NCBI RefSeq assembly: GCF_000761155.1
Contig: NZ_CP009533.1
Coordinates: 1,488,001-1,552,000, forward strand
Length of the DNA: 64,000 nt
From: Pseudomonas rhizosphaerae
GTDB lineage: Bacteria > Pseudomonadota > Gammaproteobacteria > Pseudomonadales > Pseudomonadaceae
Direction of reading: 5' to 3'
Part shown: piece after piece, positions 40,123 to 48,880 of the stretch
Layout: each line of letters starts with the position of its first letter
Position numbering within the stretch: position 1 is the stretch's first letter
Made by a program: the position numbers and the translations under genes
The notes under the pieces: generated by a model
Databases searched by the model: none
Seen by the model: only the letters and a program-made list of their open reading frames with translations
What the model was told of the DNA's origin: nothing

Positions 40123-40851
40123 ATGAGGGCTTACGTGCTGTCCGACCTCCATATTGAGTTCTGTGATTTCAGCCCCGAGCCCGATGGCTATGACCTTGTG
40201 ATCCTGGCGGGTGATATCCACACCAAAACCCGAGGTGTCGAATGGGCGAATGACACGTTCAGCTGCGATGTCGTTTATGTGCTGGGTAACCACGAGTTCT
40301 ACAGCGGACACTTCGATCGAATGTTGGAGAAGGCTCGACAGGCCGCTGCGCCTCATGTCCACCTTTTGGAAAACGATACGTTTGTTTGGAATCAAATCAG
40401 GTTTCTCGGCACAACTTGCTGGACAGATTTCACGTCGAGCGGAGACATGGTTGCGGCAACGTCGATAGCCCGACAAACCATGACGGATTTCAGAGTCATA
40501 CGTGCAGGCCCGAACTACCGGCGTCTGCGCCCTGACGATGTGATATGTCGAAATCGACAGGCGAAGGAATGGCTAACACAAGAGTTAAGTAGGCCATTCC
40601 CAGGACGCACCGTTGTCATCACACACCATTCGCCTCTTGTTGAAGTCGGGGGTGGGCATGAAGGGCATCTGACGGCAGCGTATTGCAACAGTTGGCATGG
40701 TCTTGTCGAGCAGGCCGATTTTTGGGTTTTCGGACATACCCACGAGTCGATTGATGTCCAGCTCAGCGGGTGTCGAGTGCTTTCGAACCAGCGGGGTTAT
40801 CCAGGGGAGTCGACGGGGTTTGCACCGGGCAAGATCGTAGAGATTATTTGA
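40123..40851 (+). CDS. Metallophosphoesterase (calcineurin-like)
   Basis: A 242-residue phosphoesterase with all metal motifs of the family: SDLHIEF (about 7-13), AGDIH (about 29-33), GNHEFY (about 55-60), ITHHSPL (about 166-172) and GHTHESID (about 205-212). It is a small cytosolic member; substrate (phosphoprotein, cyclic nucleotide, polynucleotide or other) is not readable. Divergent from the XRE regulator and likely to share its promoter region. Followed 21 bases on by a gene with a strong ribosome site. Confidence 0.85.
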   Translation: MRAYVLSDLHIEFCDFSPEPDGYDLVILAGDIHTKTRGVEWANDTFSCDVVYVLGNHEFYSGHFDRMLEKARQAAAPHVHLLENDTFVWNQIRFLGTTCWTDFTSSGDMVAATSIARQTMTDFRVIRAGPNYRRLRPDDVICRNRQAKEWLTQELSRPFPGRTVVITHHSPLVEVGGGHEGHLTAAYCNSWHGLVEQADFWVFGHTHESIDVQLSGCRVLSNQRGYPGESTGFAPGKIVEII

Positions 40852-40872
40852 CGGAATAGGAGGGTAGAGGTG

Positions 40873-41157
40873 GTGTCTTCCATAGCGATACACGAGGCCT
40901 CACGCGAGCTTGAAGAAGCCCGTCAGATTGACTGGGGGGTCATGGTTGACGCTTATCTGACTGATGCTGCCCCTGTCGGTGACCGATACGCCGCGTGCGC
41001 GCATCGTGTTCAATCTGGAGCCATCCGAGATGGCATGACCGTCGTTACTCCTCCGGTAGTCTGTTTGACGGAGGTAGGGAGCTTTTCGTTGGTACGAAGC
41101 CGCTCCGGCCAAGACCACTACGTGATTGTCACTCGACATCACGGGCCTGAGGCATGA
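40873..41157 (+). CDS. Hypothetical protein, 94 residues, paralogue of the next gene
   Basis: AGGAGGG lies 8 bases before the GTG at 40873 (a GTG 3 bases earlier is possible). The protein (VSSIAIHEASRELEEARQID, WGVMVDAYL, then TEVGSFSLVRSRSGQDHYVI) resembles the downstream product in spacing of I-x-x-GV, a Tyr-rich strand, an R-T/S-x-V stretch and SG(Q/S)-x-YV(I/L)V. Probably a small beta-sheet domain. No family is recognised. Confidence 0.6.
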   Translation: MSSIAIHEASRELEEARQIDWGVMVDAYLTDAAPVGDRYAACAHRVQSGAIRDGMTVVTPPVVCLTEVGSFSLVRSRSGQDHYVIVTRHHGPEA

Positions 41158-41161
41158 CGTA

Positions 41162-41470
41162 ATGACCGCTCCCCGCTCGGTAGACGAAGCAGCAAAAATC
41201 AATTTTGGAGTAGCCATCACCGGCTATTTGTATTGCCCTCAACTGTGCGGCTTTTGTTTTGAAGGCGTTGTCTATTTCGACCGAAAGGCACGCTTCGCGA
41301 GCGGGCGTTTGATACGCACCTCTGTAGTTTCAAATTTCTTGGAGATTGCTGGCTATTGGATAGCTCTCACATCCAGTGGAAGCGCCTATGTCCTTGTCGG
41401 TGAGGAAGGCCCGTGGCAGTACCCTCCAGAAAGCGGCGCGTCGATCAAACGCCGACCCGAGGCTACCTGA
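41162..41470 (+). CDS. Hypothetical protein, 102 residues, paralogue of the previous gene
   Basis: Starts 4 bases after the previous stop with CTGAGG upstream, so it is almost certainly in one transcript with it. The product reads MTAPRSVDEAAKINFGVAIT, then FDRKARFASGRLIRTSVVS and SSGSAYVLVGEEGPW. It is related to its neighbour at low identity. Function unknown. Confidence 0.6.
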   Translation: MTAPRSVDEAAKINFGVAITGYLYCPQLCGFCFEGVVYFDRKARFASGRLIRTSVVSNFLEIAGYWIALTSSGSAYVLVGEEGPWQYPPESGASIKRRPEAT

Positions 41471-41517
41471 ACGCTTTCTGGTGCGCAGGAATGACGCATC
41501 CCTAGGAGTAGAGGTTT

Positions 41518-41907
41518 ATGTCCAATATTGACGTACAAGACATCATCGGCCCCAGTGCTGTCATGCAAGGCAGCAGCGTCGAGCTTCATGAAGCCATCCG
41601 CATCACCAAGGAGCGATTTCCAGGCCAGAGCTTTTGTGTGGTTGAAGATTGGGTGTGGCTGGACTTGGATGCGCCTGACCTCATCACAGAGGAGCTTGCA
41701 AGCGAAGGGCAGCAGCCCGTCATGCTGCTTGTCTTCAACGCGTTGTACGACAGCTCCAGCAGTGCCAATCATCACTGGTTTCGGTCAACGCCGCTCGTTG
41801 AGTTCAACGATGGAATGTTCTTTCTGACCGCATACAAGCTCTACGTGCTGCTTGGGCCTGGACGAAGGAAGACGATGTCATTGTCGGCTGTGGTGCGCTT
41901 GTTCTAA
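41518..41907 (+). CDS. Hypothetical protein, 129 residues (possibly DUF6957)
   Basis: A soluble protein with LHEAIRITKERFPGQSFCVV (about 23-42) and WFRSTPLVEFNDGMFFLTA, followed by KLYVLLGPGRRKTM. This reminds me of the DUF6957 group of Pseudomonas proteins; not certain. GGAG precedes the ATG. It continues the plus-strand series that begins with the metallophosphoesterase. Confidence 0.62.
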   Translation: MSNIDVQDIIGPSAVMQGSSVELHEAIRITKERFPGQSFCVVEDWVWLDLDAPDLITEELASEGQQPVMLLVFNALYDSSSSANHHWFRSTPLVEFNDGMFFLTAYKLYVLLGPGRRKTMSLSAVVRLF

Positions 41908-41937
41908 GCGGGGGTGCAAGCCAAAGAGGAAAAACAG

Positions 41938-42585
41938 ATGATCAGCGGGGTTATATTTGATGCTTTTGGCACCGTGGTGCGAATTGGCGAACGAACAAAT
42001 CCTTATCGTGAACTCCTCAAGCATGGTCGCCGGCAGGGGATGAGCTTCGACCCAGCCGCGTTTCATATCGCGATGACAATGAACCTGTCTTTCTTGGAAT
42101 TGGCTTCACACCTCGGCATCGCTCTCTCGCCATCAAAGCGTGAAGAGCTGATTCAAGCATTGGAGGTGGAGCTGTCCTCGATCACCCCTTTCGCCGATGC
42201 GCTCGTAGCCATACAGCAGTTGAAAGAAGCGGGGCTGAAAGTCAGCATCTGCTCGAACCTAGCGACCCCCTACGTTCCAATTGTCAGAGAGATTTTTCGA
42301 GACATGGATGGGTATGCATTCAGCTGTGAACTGGGTGTGATGAAGCCAAATCGTGCTATCTACACCTCGGTTTGCAACCAAATGGGTGTAGTACCTGGAA
42401 ACTTCTTCAGCGGAGAAACAGGCCGCGTTGTGATGATTGGGGATTCGCCGAGGTGCGACAAAGAAGGCCCGCGAACCGTGGGTATTTCAGGCCTTCATCT
42501 AGATCGCACGGGCCGTGGTCAGATTCAGGATCTCGCACAATTCGCAAAGATTGTGATCGGCCAAGGAATAATCGAGCCGACGTGA
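41938..42585 (+). CDS. HAD-superfamily hydrolase
   Basis: A 215-residue haloacid-dehalogenase-type hydrolase. Motif I is VIFDAFGTV (about 5-13; nucleophilic aspartate, phenylalanine at the +2 place as in dehalogenase-like members), motif II SICSNLA (about 102-108), motif III lysine in LGVMKPNRAIY (about 137-147) and motif IV VMIGDSPRCDKEGPR (about 165-180). The helical cap is inserted after motif I. Substrate unknown. GAGG precedes the ATG at 41938 at good spacing. Confidence 0.82.
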   Translation: MISGVIFDAFGTVVRIGERTNPYRELLKHGRRQGMSFDPAAFHIAMTMNLSFLELASHLGIALSPSKREELIQALEVELSSITPFADALVAIQQLKEAGLKVSICSNLATPYVPIVREIFRDMDGYAFSCELGVMKPNRAIYTSVCNQMGVVPGNFFSGETGRVVMIGDSPRCDKEGPRTVGISGLHLDRTGRGQIQDLAQFAKIVIGQGIIEPT

Positions 42586-43112
42586 GCTACTGGATCAAAC
42601 GGTTCCGGCGATTCTGGTTAACCTTACCCAGCTGTGCGCTAACTTGGAGTAAGCGTTCAACGAGGGAGATAGCGCCGTGCGGAATGCTGCCGTCTATAAG
42701 CTTTTCCCGCTGTGCTAGATGTGATCTAAGTCGGCCAGGCGGCTGTCTCTGACTTGCAGACGGGCTACTGAAGCAATTCGAGCCTGAGCGTCCTTCGTAG
42801 TTCGCAGAGTAGCGGAGGAGCATCGGGTTGGGGGTCTGATGGACGCTCTGTCCAAGCCAACGACCTGATTATCGTTAGCGGTGTCGATGTGGCTCAACTT
42901 AGTGATGGCAGGATCGTCCATTATAGGTGGTGCTCGGGCACCGTAGGGTTAAGGGGGGCAGTCAATGCGGTAGCAGGCCGGTGCTCGGCAGGGATGCCGG
43001 GAATGGGCTGTCACCTATCGGCCAGAAGCTGCCTGTTCATAAAGAGAAAAAAGCTTGGAAGGGGGCACCTGAGCGAGTATGGTTTATGGAATAGCGCTTT
43101 AGGTACTATGAT
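42586..43112. other. Gene-free stretch with possible coding debris
   Basis: No intact gene. A plus-strand stretch at about 42840-42940 reads GVDVAQLSDGRIVHYRW, like the end of a SnoaL/NTF2-type protein, but it has no start and is broken by stops upstream. A TATGAT (43106-43111 region) next to the following start may be a -10 element. Confidence 0.35.
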
Positions 43113-44207
43113 ATGCCCTCGATTCATACTCTGAACGCTCGTGACAACGGTTTGCTCCCTGTAATGCGGGAGTACTTCTCCCTCAGCGATGCACGCACCT
43201 TTACTGAGATCCAAGGTTTACATGGAGAGTGCGTAGACATTCTTCAAATGAAGGGGATCAACTATGCGTCTCTCAGAACGGCCCTGACCCCACAACCCAC
43301 AAAGCACGAGGTAGCGTTCCTTTTCGATACGCATCGTTGTACCCGGAACTTCGCGCCTGGAGTGGAGTGCACCGAAGCCTTATTTAGAGCTCTGGGTGCT
43401 AAAACAACCCATAGCATACTGGGTGGTGAGCTCTTCGGCTCGAGCGATACGCTCGCGCGCACGCTGCTGAGTCCCGTAGTGGTCAGCACCAAAACGAGTT
43501 TTCGTCTGCCTAATACGTGCTTCGTCTTATACGTGAACAACCTGTCGGAAGGTGCTGTTGCTGCCATCGACTTTAAACTTCAGCAACTTCCAGCCTACGT
43601 AGGCTACTTGCGATGCACTTACTTCAGCGCAGCTAAAACATTCATCTCGCTGAAACTGATGAACTATGTAATCAAGCATGGCGACACGGTCATCATGGGT
43701 CACGAAGATGATCGACCGAATACGCAAGATTACAACCTCCACCAGCATGACTACGTGAAACAAGGTTTCCGACTCAGAAGTATTCAATTGATCTATTTTG
43801 GCACCTTCCTCTCGTACAAACCTGAGCGCCTGTTGCTCGATATCACCGACGACGACTTGGAGATCGCGGTAAGGGCTATGTCCTCTGTTACGGCACCGCT
43901 GGCAGAATTCACTGTCTTCATTGAGGACGCGAAATTCGAAAAATACCTTCAGACCACGAAGCTCGGGAAACTGCAAAAGGCAGGCTTGGCAGAACTTACT
44001 AAGACTGAACTCGAGGCAGCAATCCTAAGCAAGCTGCGGATGAACTACCTATATAATCTCGAGTGGGTGAGCCAACCGACTCATCAGCTCACCAAATTTA
44101 ATATTCTGCTTGAGTTCCCACGATTTGGTGGTCACCCGGAACGAGTCGTTGTGGCATTGGAGTACCGTTCGGTCGAACGTATACTGCGCCTTCTCACCAT
44201 CACCTGA
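43113..44207 (+). CDS. Protein of unknown function, 364 residues (first of a two-gene unit)
   Basis: A soluble protein with no signal peptide or membrane helix and a mixed alpha/beta look. Recognisable only as local features: FLFDTHRCTRNFAPG (about 69-83), IMGHEDDRPNTQDYN (about 195-209) and LLLDITDDDLEIAV (about 238-251). A histidine/aspartate-rich GHEDDRPNTQDYNLHQHD patch could bind metal, which is speculation. AGG lies 9 bases before the ATG. The next gene starts 118 bases (or 43 by an earlier start) later on the same strand. No family is recognised. Confidence 0.62.
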   Translation: MPSIHTLNARDNGLLPVMREYFSLSDARTFTEIQGLHGECVDILQMKGINYASLRTALTPQPTKHEVAFLFDTHRCTRNFAPGVECTEALFRALGAKTTHSILGGELFGSSDTLARTLLSPVVVSTKTSFRLPNTCFVLYVNNLSEGAVAAIDFKLQQLPAYVGYLRCTYFSAAKTFISLKLMNYVIKHGDTVIMGHEDDRPNTQDYNLHQHDYVKQGFRLRSIQLIYFGTFLSYKPERLLLDITDDDLEIAVRAMSSVTAPLAEFTVFIEDAKFEKYLQTTKLGKLQKAGLAELTKTELEAAILSKLRMNYLYNLEWVSQPTHQLTKFNILLEFPRFGGHPERVVVALEYRSVERILRLLTIT

Positions 44208-44325
44208 CTACATGTCCATACCAACGGTGACCTAGCGTGGGCGGTAGAGCATGCAAAAAAGGAGTCCCGCTTGTCACTTAGTCCACTATGGCAACCAGCC
44301 GAATTTCGCGACCCGGGTCAGCACA

Positions 44326-45126
44326 ATGAATGAAATGGAACAGGAGGTTGTTTACCTAAATGCGACACTGGAGCTCATCAAGTCGATAGTCAATAGAGCC
44401 ATGTTCGAGGTCGCAGGCAGCGGTAACGACCAGAACATCTGGTTTGCGACCACAGCTCACAAACAGTTATTTTCAATTGCGCTGGTCGATTTTTTGTCCG
44501 CTACAGATAGAGACGCTCCGGTGCCAAAAACTACTTATTTGAACGCACTTAGGACGACGGCGAACAACCCCAGTTTTGATCAAGCAGGTTCGGTAACGAG
44601 ATTAAAAAAGGCAGTCGATAATTTTGCCGCTTGGCTCGACACTATTGTACAGATACCTGCCTGGCTTCCGACTATAAGCAAGCAGGTCACTCTAAAAATT
44701 CCGAGATCGCTCGTTTTGAAAATCGGGGGAAACTTGTCCAAACATAACTACCTTCGGGCTATTGGCATATCAAAGGAATTGCAAAGGCAGCTGGCTCAAG
44801 CGGGCGAGCCCGTCGAGCTATACCAGGCGATACTCGCACAAGAAGATATCTACCAGACATTCCACGACGACGTCGCTAGCTATCACGTGAGCACCATTGC
44901 CGAGTTTTTGAATGAGTTATGGTGGGGCATTCAAACTTATCTCGTTCCAGAATACGAACGAAGCCATCCTAACAACGAAGTCGATCCGCGTGACTGGTAT
45001 CAATATCCCAGCGACCTGAATGATCTTTTTAGCAAAGCGTGCTACTGGAATCTAATGAATCAGATTCGATCCGGGCCCATATTTCCGCCGTTTCGGGTGA
45101 CCAAACACCTCAAGGGTCGCTACTGA
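44326..45126 (+). CDS. Protein of unknown function, 266 residues (second of a two-gene unit)
   Basis: An almost entirely helical, soluble protein starting MNEMEQEVVYLNATLELIKS. It contains VKST-free repeats of long amphipathic helices, KIGGNLSKHNYLRAIGIS (about 150-167) and a Trp/Tyr-rich end (WGIQTYLVPEYERSHPN). The pattern is reminiscent of large helical nuclease-associated or HEPN-like proteins, but the HEPN RxxxxH motif is not found. Start uncertain: ATG 44326 or ATG 44251, neither with a strong ribosome site. No family recognised. Confidence 0.58.
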   Translation: MNEMEQEVVYLNATLELIKSIVNRAMFEVAGSGNDQNIWFATTAHKQLFSIALVDFLSATDRDAPVPKTTYLNALRTTANNPSFDQAGSVTRLKKAVDNFAAWLDTIVQIPAWLPTISKQVTLKIPRSLVLKIGGNLSKHNYLRAIGISKELQRQLAQAGEPVELYQAILAQEDIYQTFHDDVASYHVSTIAEFLNELWWGIQTYLVPEYERSHPNNEVDPRDWYQYPSDLNDLFSKACYWNLMNQIRSGPIFPPFRVTKHLKGRY

Positions 45127-45473
45127 GGCTCTGGATGTCGGCCAAGTAGCCAACAGCAGCGTTGCGTAGTCGATAGCATACCTTCGCTCTAGTCATGTAA
45201 TGCATCGGGTGTTTAATTGAATAGGGTACCTGGTACAACGAGGGGTGGGGTAGCCGTGGATCACCTTACTGGTCATGCGGCGGTTTCGTACGCCGTGCTG
45301 CACTCTGGCGCAGCGGAAAAAGCGGATCAGCTAAAATGGCCACGAGATCAGCAGGGCATAACAGAAATCGCTCGAGGCCTTGGACTGACGAATGTCATAT
45401 TTCACCGAACGTTGGGATCCAACGGGACAAGCTGACCAGACGACTTTAGACGTTGCATGTCAAATTCATGCGC
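45127..45473. other. Gene-free stretch
   Basis: No supported gene. An open frame at 45217-45435 reads VAVDHLTGHAAVSYAVLHS, but lacks a ribosome site and a known family; it could be debris. Confidence 0.35.
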
Positions 45474-45923
45474 TCACGCTGTAATTGTCATGCTAGCCAT
45501 TAGCTTTGAGGCCAAGCTCTGCTGGCCCTTGATAATGAAAGCACTGACAATCGAATGATAGGTTGTGTCCTGATTAGTCATATCAAAATGCGCTTGCCAC
45601 GTTACCGTACTTCGTGAGCCATCTCCTTCTGGCCTTACCTTTATGGAAGCTAAGAAATCCGTAATGCAAAGCTCGGATTCCTCATGGCCATACGAGAACT
45701 CCATCAGGTCATTATCGATGGACAGAAGCCTCTGACGTACAAATCCCCCTTCGGCAAGAGTGAGCTTTCTGATAGAGCCACCAGTGTCCGCAGATTTCCC
45801 ACTCTCAACAGTGCAGTGTGCTACACCAGTATGCCACTCAGCGATGCTGTCAAACTGTCTGAGGACGTGCCAGATTGTCTGAGGGTCTGCGTCGATAATG
45901 GCAGTGTATTTTACTGAAGCCAC
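45474..45923 (-). CDS. SRPBCC-family protein (polyketide-cyclase/START-like)
   Basis: A 149-residue helix-grip protein. The strand-helix opening ASVKYTAIIDADPQTIWHVL, followed by FDSIAEWHTGVAHCTVE, is the typical SRPBCC signature (about residues 2-40), and a long C-terminal helix closes the fold (AFIIKGQQSLASKLMASM). Members bind hydrophobic ligands; the ligand is unknown. The GTG at 45923 has AAGGA 8 bases upstream; a longer in-frame ATG start is less likely. Confidence 0.75.
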   Translation of the reverse strand: MASVKYTAIIDADPQTIWHVLRQFDSIAEWHTGVAHCTVESGKSADTGGSIRKLTLAEGGFVRQRLLSIDNDLMEFSYGHEESELCITDFLASIKVRPEGDGSRSTVTWQAHFDMTNQDTTYHSIVSAFIIKGQQSLASKLMASMTITA

Positions 45924-45990
45924 ATTGGTTTTCCTTGTCCCTGTTTGGCACACCTGAAGATGGCGCACGTATGTAGTTGGCTTAATCGAA

Positions 45991-46320
45991 CTAGATAGGC
46001 TTAACTGAAATCACTTCGACATATCTGAATTTCTTTCTTGCCACCTTTGTAGCCTCTTGTTCAGCTAGAAGGGTACTTAGCGTATCAGCCTCATGAGTCA
46101 TCTCCTGAGTGTGACCTTCGAAATCGTTCCCTACGCGCAGGATGACCCTAAGCCTGGGTGTGAAAGCGTTTGCTGTTTTCTTTTTGAGGGGTTTTGCAGG
46201 AGCCTCTACTACGGATTCTGGAGTAGGTTCTGGTGCTTCTACAGCTGTGGCCGGCGCAGAAACCTCAACGCCGCCGAAAAGCGCTTGCCTCATTTCATCT
46301 TCTGTAAGTTCTGAACTCAT
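45991..46320 (-). CDS. Hypothetical protein, 109 residues
   Basis: N-terminal MSSELTEDEMRQALFGGVEV, a proline/alanine-rich linker (about 21-50), then a compact C-terminal part (AFTPRLRVILRVGNDFEGHT, then HEADTLSTLLAEQEATKVAR). I have an impression of related proteins on Pseudomonas plasmids and islands, but cannot name a family. Natural codon pattern and position support a gene; the ribosome site is weak. Confidence 0.6.
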   Translation of the reverse strand: MSSELTEDEMRQALFGGVEVSAPATAVEAPEPTPESVVEAPAKPLKKKTANAFTPRLRVILRVGNDFEGHTQEMTHEADTLSTLLAEQEATKVARKKFRYVEVISVKPI

Positions 46321-46791
46321 GTGATGTCTCGGACTGCTTAGGGTAAAGATGCTTATGTCACTCTACCAGATTGGTCAGGTTAGCTAAAGTTCGGGGGTAC
46401 GAAGTTGCTTATCTTCGTTCAAGTAATACGCTGCAATTGGTCGTGTTCACCGTCACTGAAGGTGTGCGGCTTGGAGTTAGACAGGCCGCTTCGAACCGCT
46501 GTTGTACACCGAGCCACTGGGTGTCTATGATCTATCGCTTCCATCTTCCGCTCTTAGGTCTGATCGATCTGTAAGCCCCGCTTGCAGCGACAGACAGTGT
46601 CTTCCGCGAACACGCAGTCATTGCTATGGATTCTGGTGATGGCTGCAGGACGCGCTTACGGAAATTCATCCGGTGGTAAAGTGATTGCAACCTCCTGTCT
46701 CAATTAGTAGGCGAAAAGATGCTTGAAGATGAGCGGTTGAGATTGCTTTATAAAAGCGTATGTCCGGGACGCGTCACTAGTTAATTAGATT
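46321..46791. other. Gene-free stretch
   Basis: Nothing supported. Short open frames on the plus strand lack ribosome sites and resemble no protein. Confidence 0.4.
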
Positions 46792-47313
46792 TCAAAAGTG
46801 CACATATGCTGAAAAACAACCTAGCAAAACCCATAGGCTACCGAATATCCAAGGCGCACGCATTGAAAACGCAAGGGCCTTATTGTTTCCATTTTGCATT
46901 GTTTCTCTACGGTGAAATAGGGGAGCACCATCTTTATCTACATTTGCTATCGGTTCGCCGCTCAGCATGAAAGTTTGTTTAGCGTACCAGTGATCGATAG
47001 CGTCGTAGGATGCTTTAATTCCAGGCCAAGCCTGAGCAGATAGGATTACTCCGAACAATGCAAGAAGCACTGGCAGCACCAAGGTGAAGAATTTCCCCCA
47101 TTCTGAATTCAGGTTTGCCATGGTCGACGCGTAGACGACAACTAAAAAAGATTGCGCGCCTAAGTAGGCATTGCTGCGATCAGACAGAATGGTAGTTTCG
47201 CATTGGATTTCGTTCCGATAGAAATCTAGTCGGTCGCGCACTGTAACGAATATTTTAGATGGGTCTTCAGGATGCACATCCTTGGAGGTGCCACCAGTGA
47301 GAATTCGCTTCAA
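46792..47313 (-). CDS. Small multi-spanning membrane protein, function unknown
   Basis: A 173-residue protein with three membrane helices (about residues 50-71, 79-100 and 148-172: YLGAQSFLVVVYASTMANL, TLVLPVLLALFGVILSAQAW, IFGSLWVLLGCFSAYVHF), with a cytosolic-type loop carrying GIKASYDAIDHWYAKQTF between the second and third. The TTG at 47313 has AAGGA 8 bases upstream and is preferred; an ATG at 47388 would extend it by 25 residues. It ends in a membrane helix. No family recognised. Confidence 0.58.
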   Translation of the reverse strand: MKRILTGGTSKDVHPEDPSKIFVTVRDRLDFYRNEIQCETTILSDRSNAYLGAQSFLVVVYASTMANLNSEWGKFFTLVLPVLLALFGVILSAQAWPGIKASYDAIDHWYAKQTFMLSGEPIANVDKDGAPLFHRRETMQNGNNKALAFSMRAPWIFGSLWVLLGCFSAYVHF

Positions 47314-47593
47314 TGATCCATTCCTTGCAAGACGAGGCGAGAAAGCGCCTACCCAAATCAAGCCCCTCTGAAGTCCTGAAACCTGCATCAAGCAGACACT
47401 CCGCTACCCATTTTGAGCGTCACCACTGTGTTAACACAGGCTCCAGGCCAACAATTTCAGCCCCCAAGGGCACCTTTATGGATCGTCGGAATGCCCCCTG
47501 TTGGGGACGTTCCTTGCCGCTCGGCTAACGATCCACATTTCCAGTATGGCCTCGAATTCAGACCACAGCACGACATTCAATGAGCTGATCAAG

Positions 47594-47830
47594 TTATCGG
47601 GGGTTTGGCTGTTTATCCATTTCAGCGTTGTCGGGATCGATATCAGGGACGCCATTCTCGTAGGGATTAGTTGACTCATCACTTGGCGCATCGACTTCGT
47701 TGTTAGGCAGCTCATCAATGCCTGCCTCATCACTCGGATTCAAGTCAGTACGGCCAGGGCTAAGAGGATCAGTATTTTCAGGCGGGAACTGATTACTATC
47801 GGCTATATCATTCAACTTTGGATCTGACAT
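47594..47830 (-). CDS. Small acidic, disordered protein
   Basis: A 78-residue protein, strongly acidic and rich in Asp, Asn, Pro and Ser (MSDPKLNDIADSNQFPPENT at the start, DIDPDNAEMDKQPNPR at the end), with no hydrophobic core. GGAGG lies at ideal distance before the ATG. It is 44 bases downstream of the PLDc-N-like gene on the same strand, so the two may form a unit. No family known. Confidence 0.65.
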   Translation of the reverse strand: MSDPKLNDIADSNQFPPENTDPLSPGRTDLNPSDEAGIDELPNNEVDAPSDESTNPYENGVPDIDPDNAEMDKQPNPR

Positions 47831-47874
47831 GTTGCCTCCAATGAAAGCTTTTTACAGGTTTGAGGTGATTGGTT

Positions 47875-48096
47875 TCAGCCCTTGCTATGGCTATCAGACG
47901 TTGGGGGGATAGCAACACCTCTTGGCCCCGCGATGCCCCAGATAGCGAGTCCAACCACAGGCAATATGAAAATCAACACCGTCCAGCCTAGCTTCGTACC
48001 AGAGCTTTTGGTGCTTCGCCACACGCTTGTCAGTACCCAGACGTCTAGCAGCAAGACGATCACAGCGGACGCTGTCCAGAAAATTGAGGTTTCCAT
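47875..48096 (-). CDS. PLDc_N-domain small membrane protein
   Basis: A 73-residue protein with two membrane helices (about 5-25 and 37-58). The second reads LGWTVLIFILPVVGLAIWGI, then AGPRG, the signature of the phospholipase-D N-terminal (PLDc_N) membrane domain, here without any nuclease domain. Such stand-alone copies are common; function unknown. AAGGAGTG precedes the ATG. Confidence 0.75.
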   Translation of the reverse strand: METSIFWTASAVIVLLLDVWVLTSVWRSTKSSGTKLGWTVLIFILPVVGLAIWGIAGPRGVAIPPTSDSHSKG

Positions 48097-48545
48097 GGTT
48101 AATCACTCCTTATGGATCACCTACAGAAGAGGGTCACCGGTCTGCGCAAGTTCCCGATCATTTCAGGTTGGCGATTGACTGTTCACCCCTATGCCCGGAA
48201 GGCAGGATCAATCAAGCTATCTGCCTTTACCTCTGCAGGGCCAATGTACCTACGAGAAGGAAGATGTCCGCGTTCTACCAGTCACTATGCCTCTGGGTGC
48301 TGATGGCAAGATCTTGATACGCCCTCAAATTTCTTACGGTGGTCATCGCGGTGCCTCTTACAACCGAATGTCTAAACAGAAGATAGCGAAACTGAGTCCT
48401 TCACACGCCTAGCAGGGGCGGATGGCCATGACCTTGACGGAAAGAAAACCTATAGACTAACCTTGTTAGCTGTTGTGTAAGGCTTGGAGCGAATGTCTAA
48501 AGGACGTAGCAAGCGTGCTGGCTACACGTTGATCATAGAGGGCTT
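48097..48545. other. Stretch without an assured gene
   Basis: A plus-strand open frame at 48191-48412 (contains VRVLPVTMPLGADGKILIRP) reads like protein in its second half but has no good ribosome site; it may be the end of a lost gene. Nothing else is seen. Confidence 0.35.
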
Positions 48546-48836
48546 ATGTCGTTACCGATCACAGCTAGGCAACTAAACGCCCTACGCGCCTTGCACAGAG
48601 CGAACCCGGATTTAGGGGAGCTGGCTAGCGCGGTTGCCCTAGCTTTTGACGCGTCAAAAATCGACAACCCAGAGCTTGCCAGGTTGATTTTGGAGAAGAC
48701 ATGCAGACGTATTGTCAGCGGCCAACCGGGAAGCCGCGAGATCATGGTTCAGCACCTTCAACACTTCGGGAGCCTCGAATGCTTATCTTCCCAGCAGGTC
48801 ACCGAGTTCTCAACCCGCATTCGGAAGCTAGGCTGA
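48546..48836 (+). CDS. Hypothetical protein, 96 residues
   Basis: A small helical, soluble protein starting MSLPITARQLNALRALHRAN with the segment DASKIDNPELARLILEKT. AGAGGG lies 6 bases before the ATG. It is divergent in orientation from its neighbours. No family recognised. Confidence 0.55.
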   Translation: MSLPITARQLNALRALHRANPDLGELASAVALAFDASKIDNPELARLILEKTCRRIVSGQPGSREIMVQHLQHFGSLECLSSQQVTEFSTRIRKLG

Positions 48837-48880
48837 GCCCGTAGGTGCACTGACAGCGCCTAGGCGCCTAGAAGATGCGA

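Noticed and set aside
42840..42940. SnoaL/NTF2-like fragment (GVDVAQLSDGRIVHYRW)
   Set aside because: Too short and interrupted upstream; resemblance could be chance.
45217..45435. Plus-strand 72-codon frame
   Set aside because: No ribosome site, no family, in a decayed stretch.
48191..48412. Plus-strand 73-codon frame
   Set aside because: Second half reads like protein but no ribosome site and no family; noted only as possible debris.
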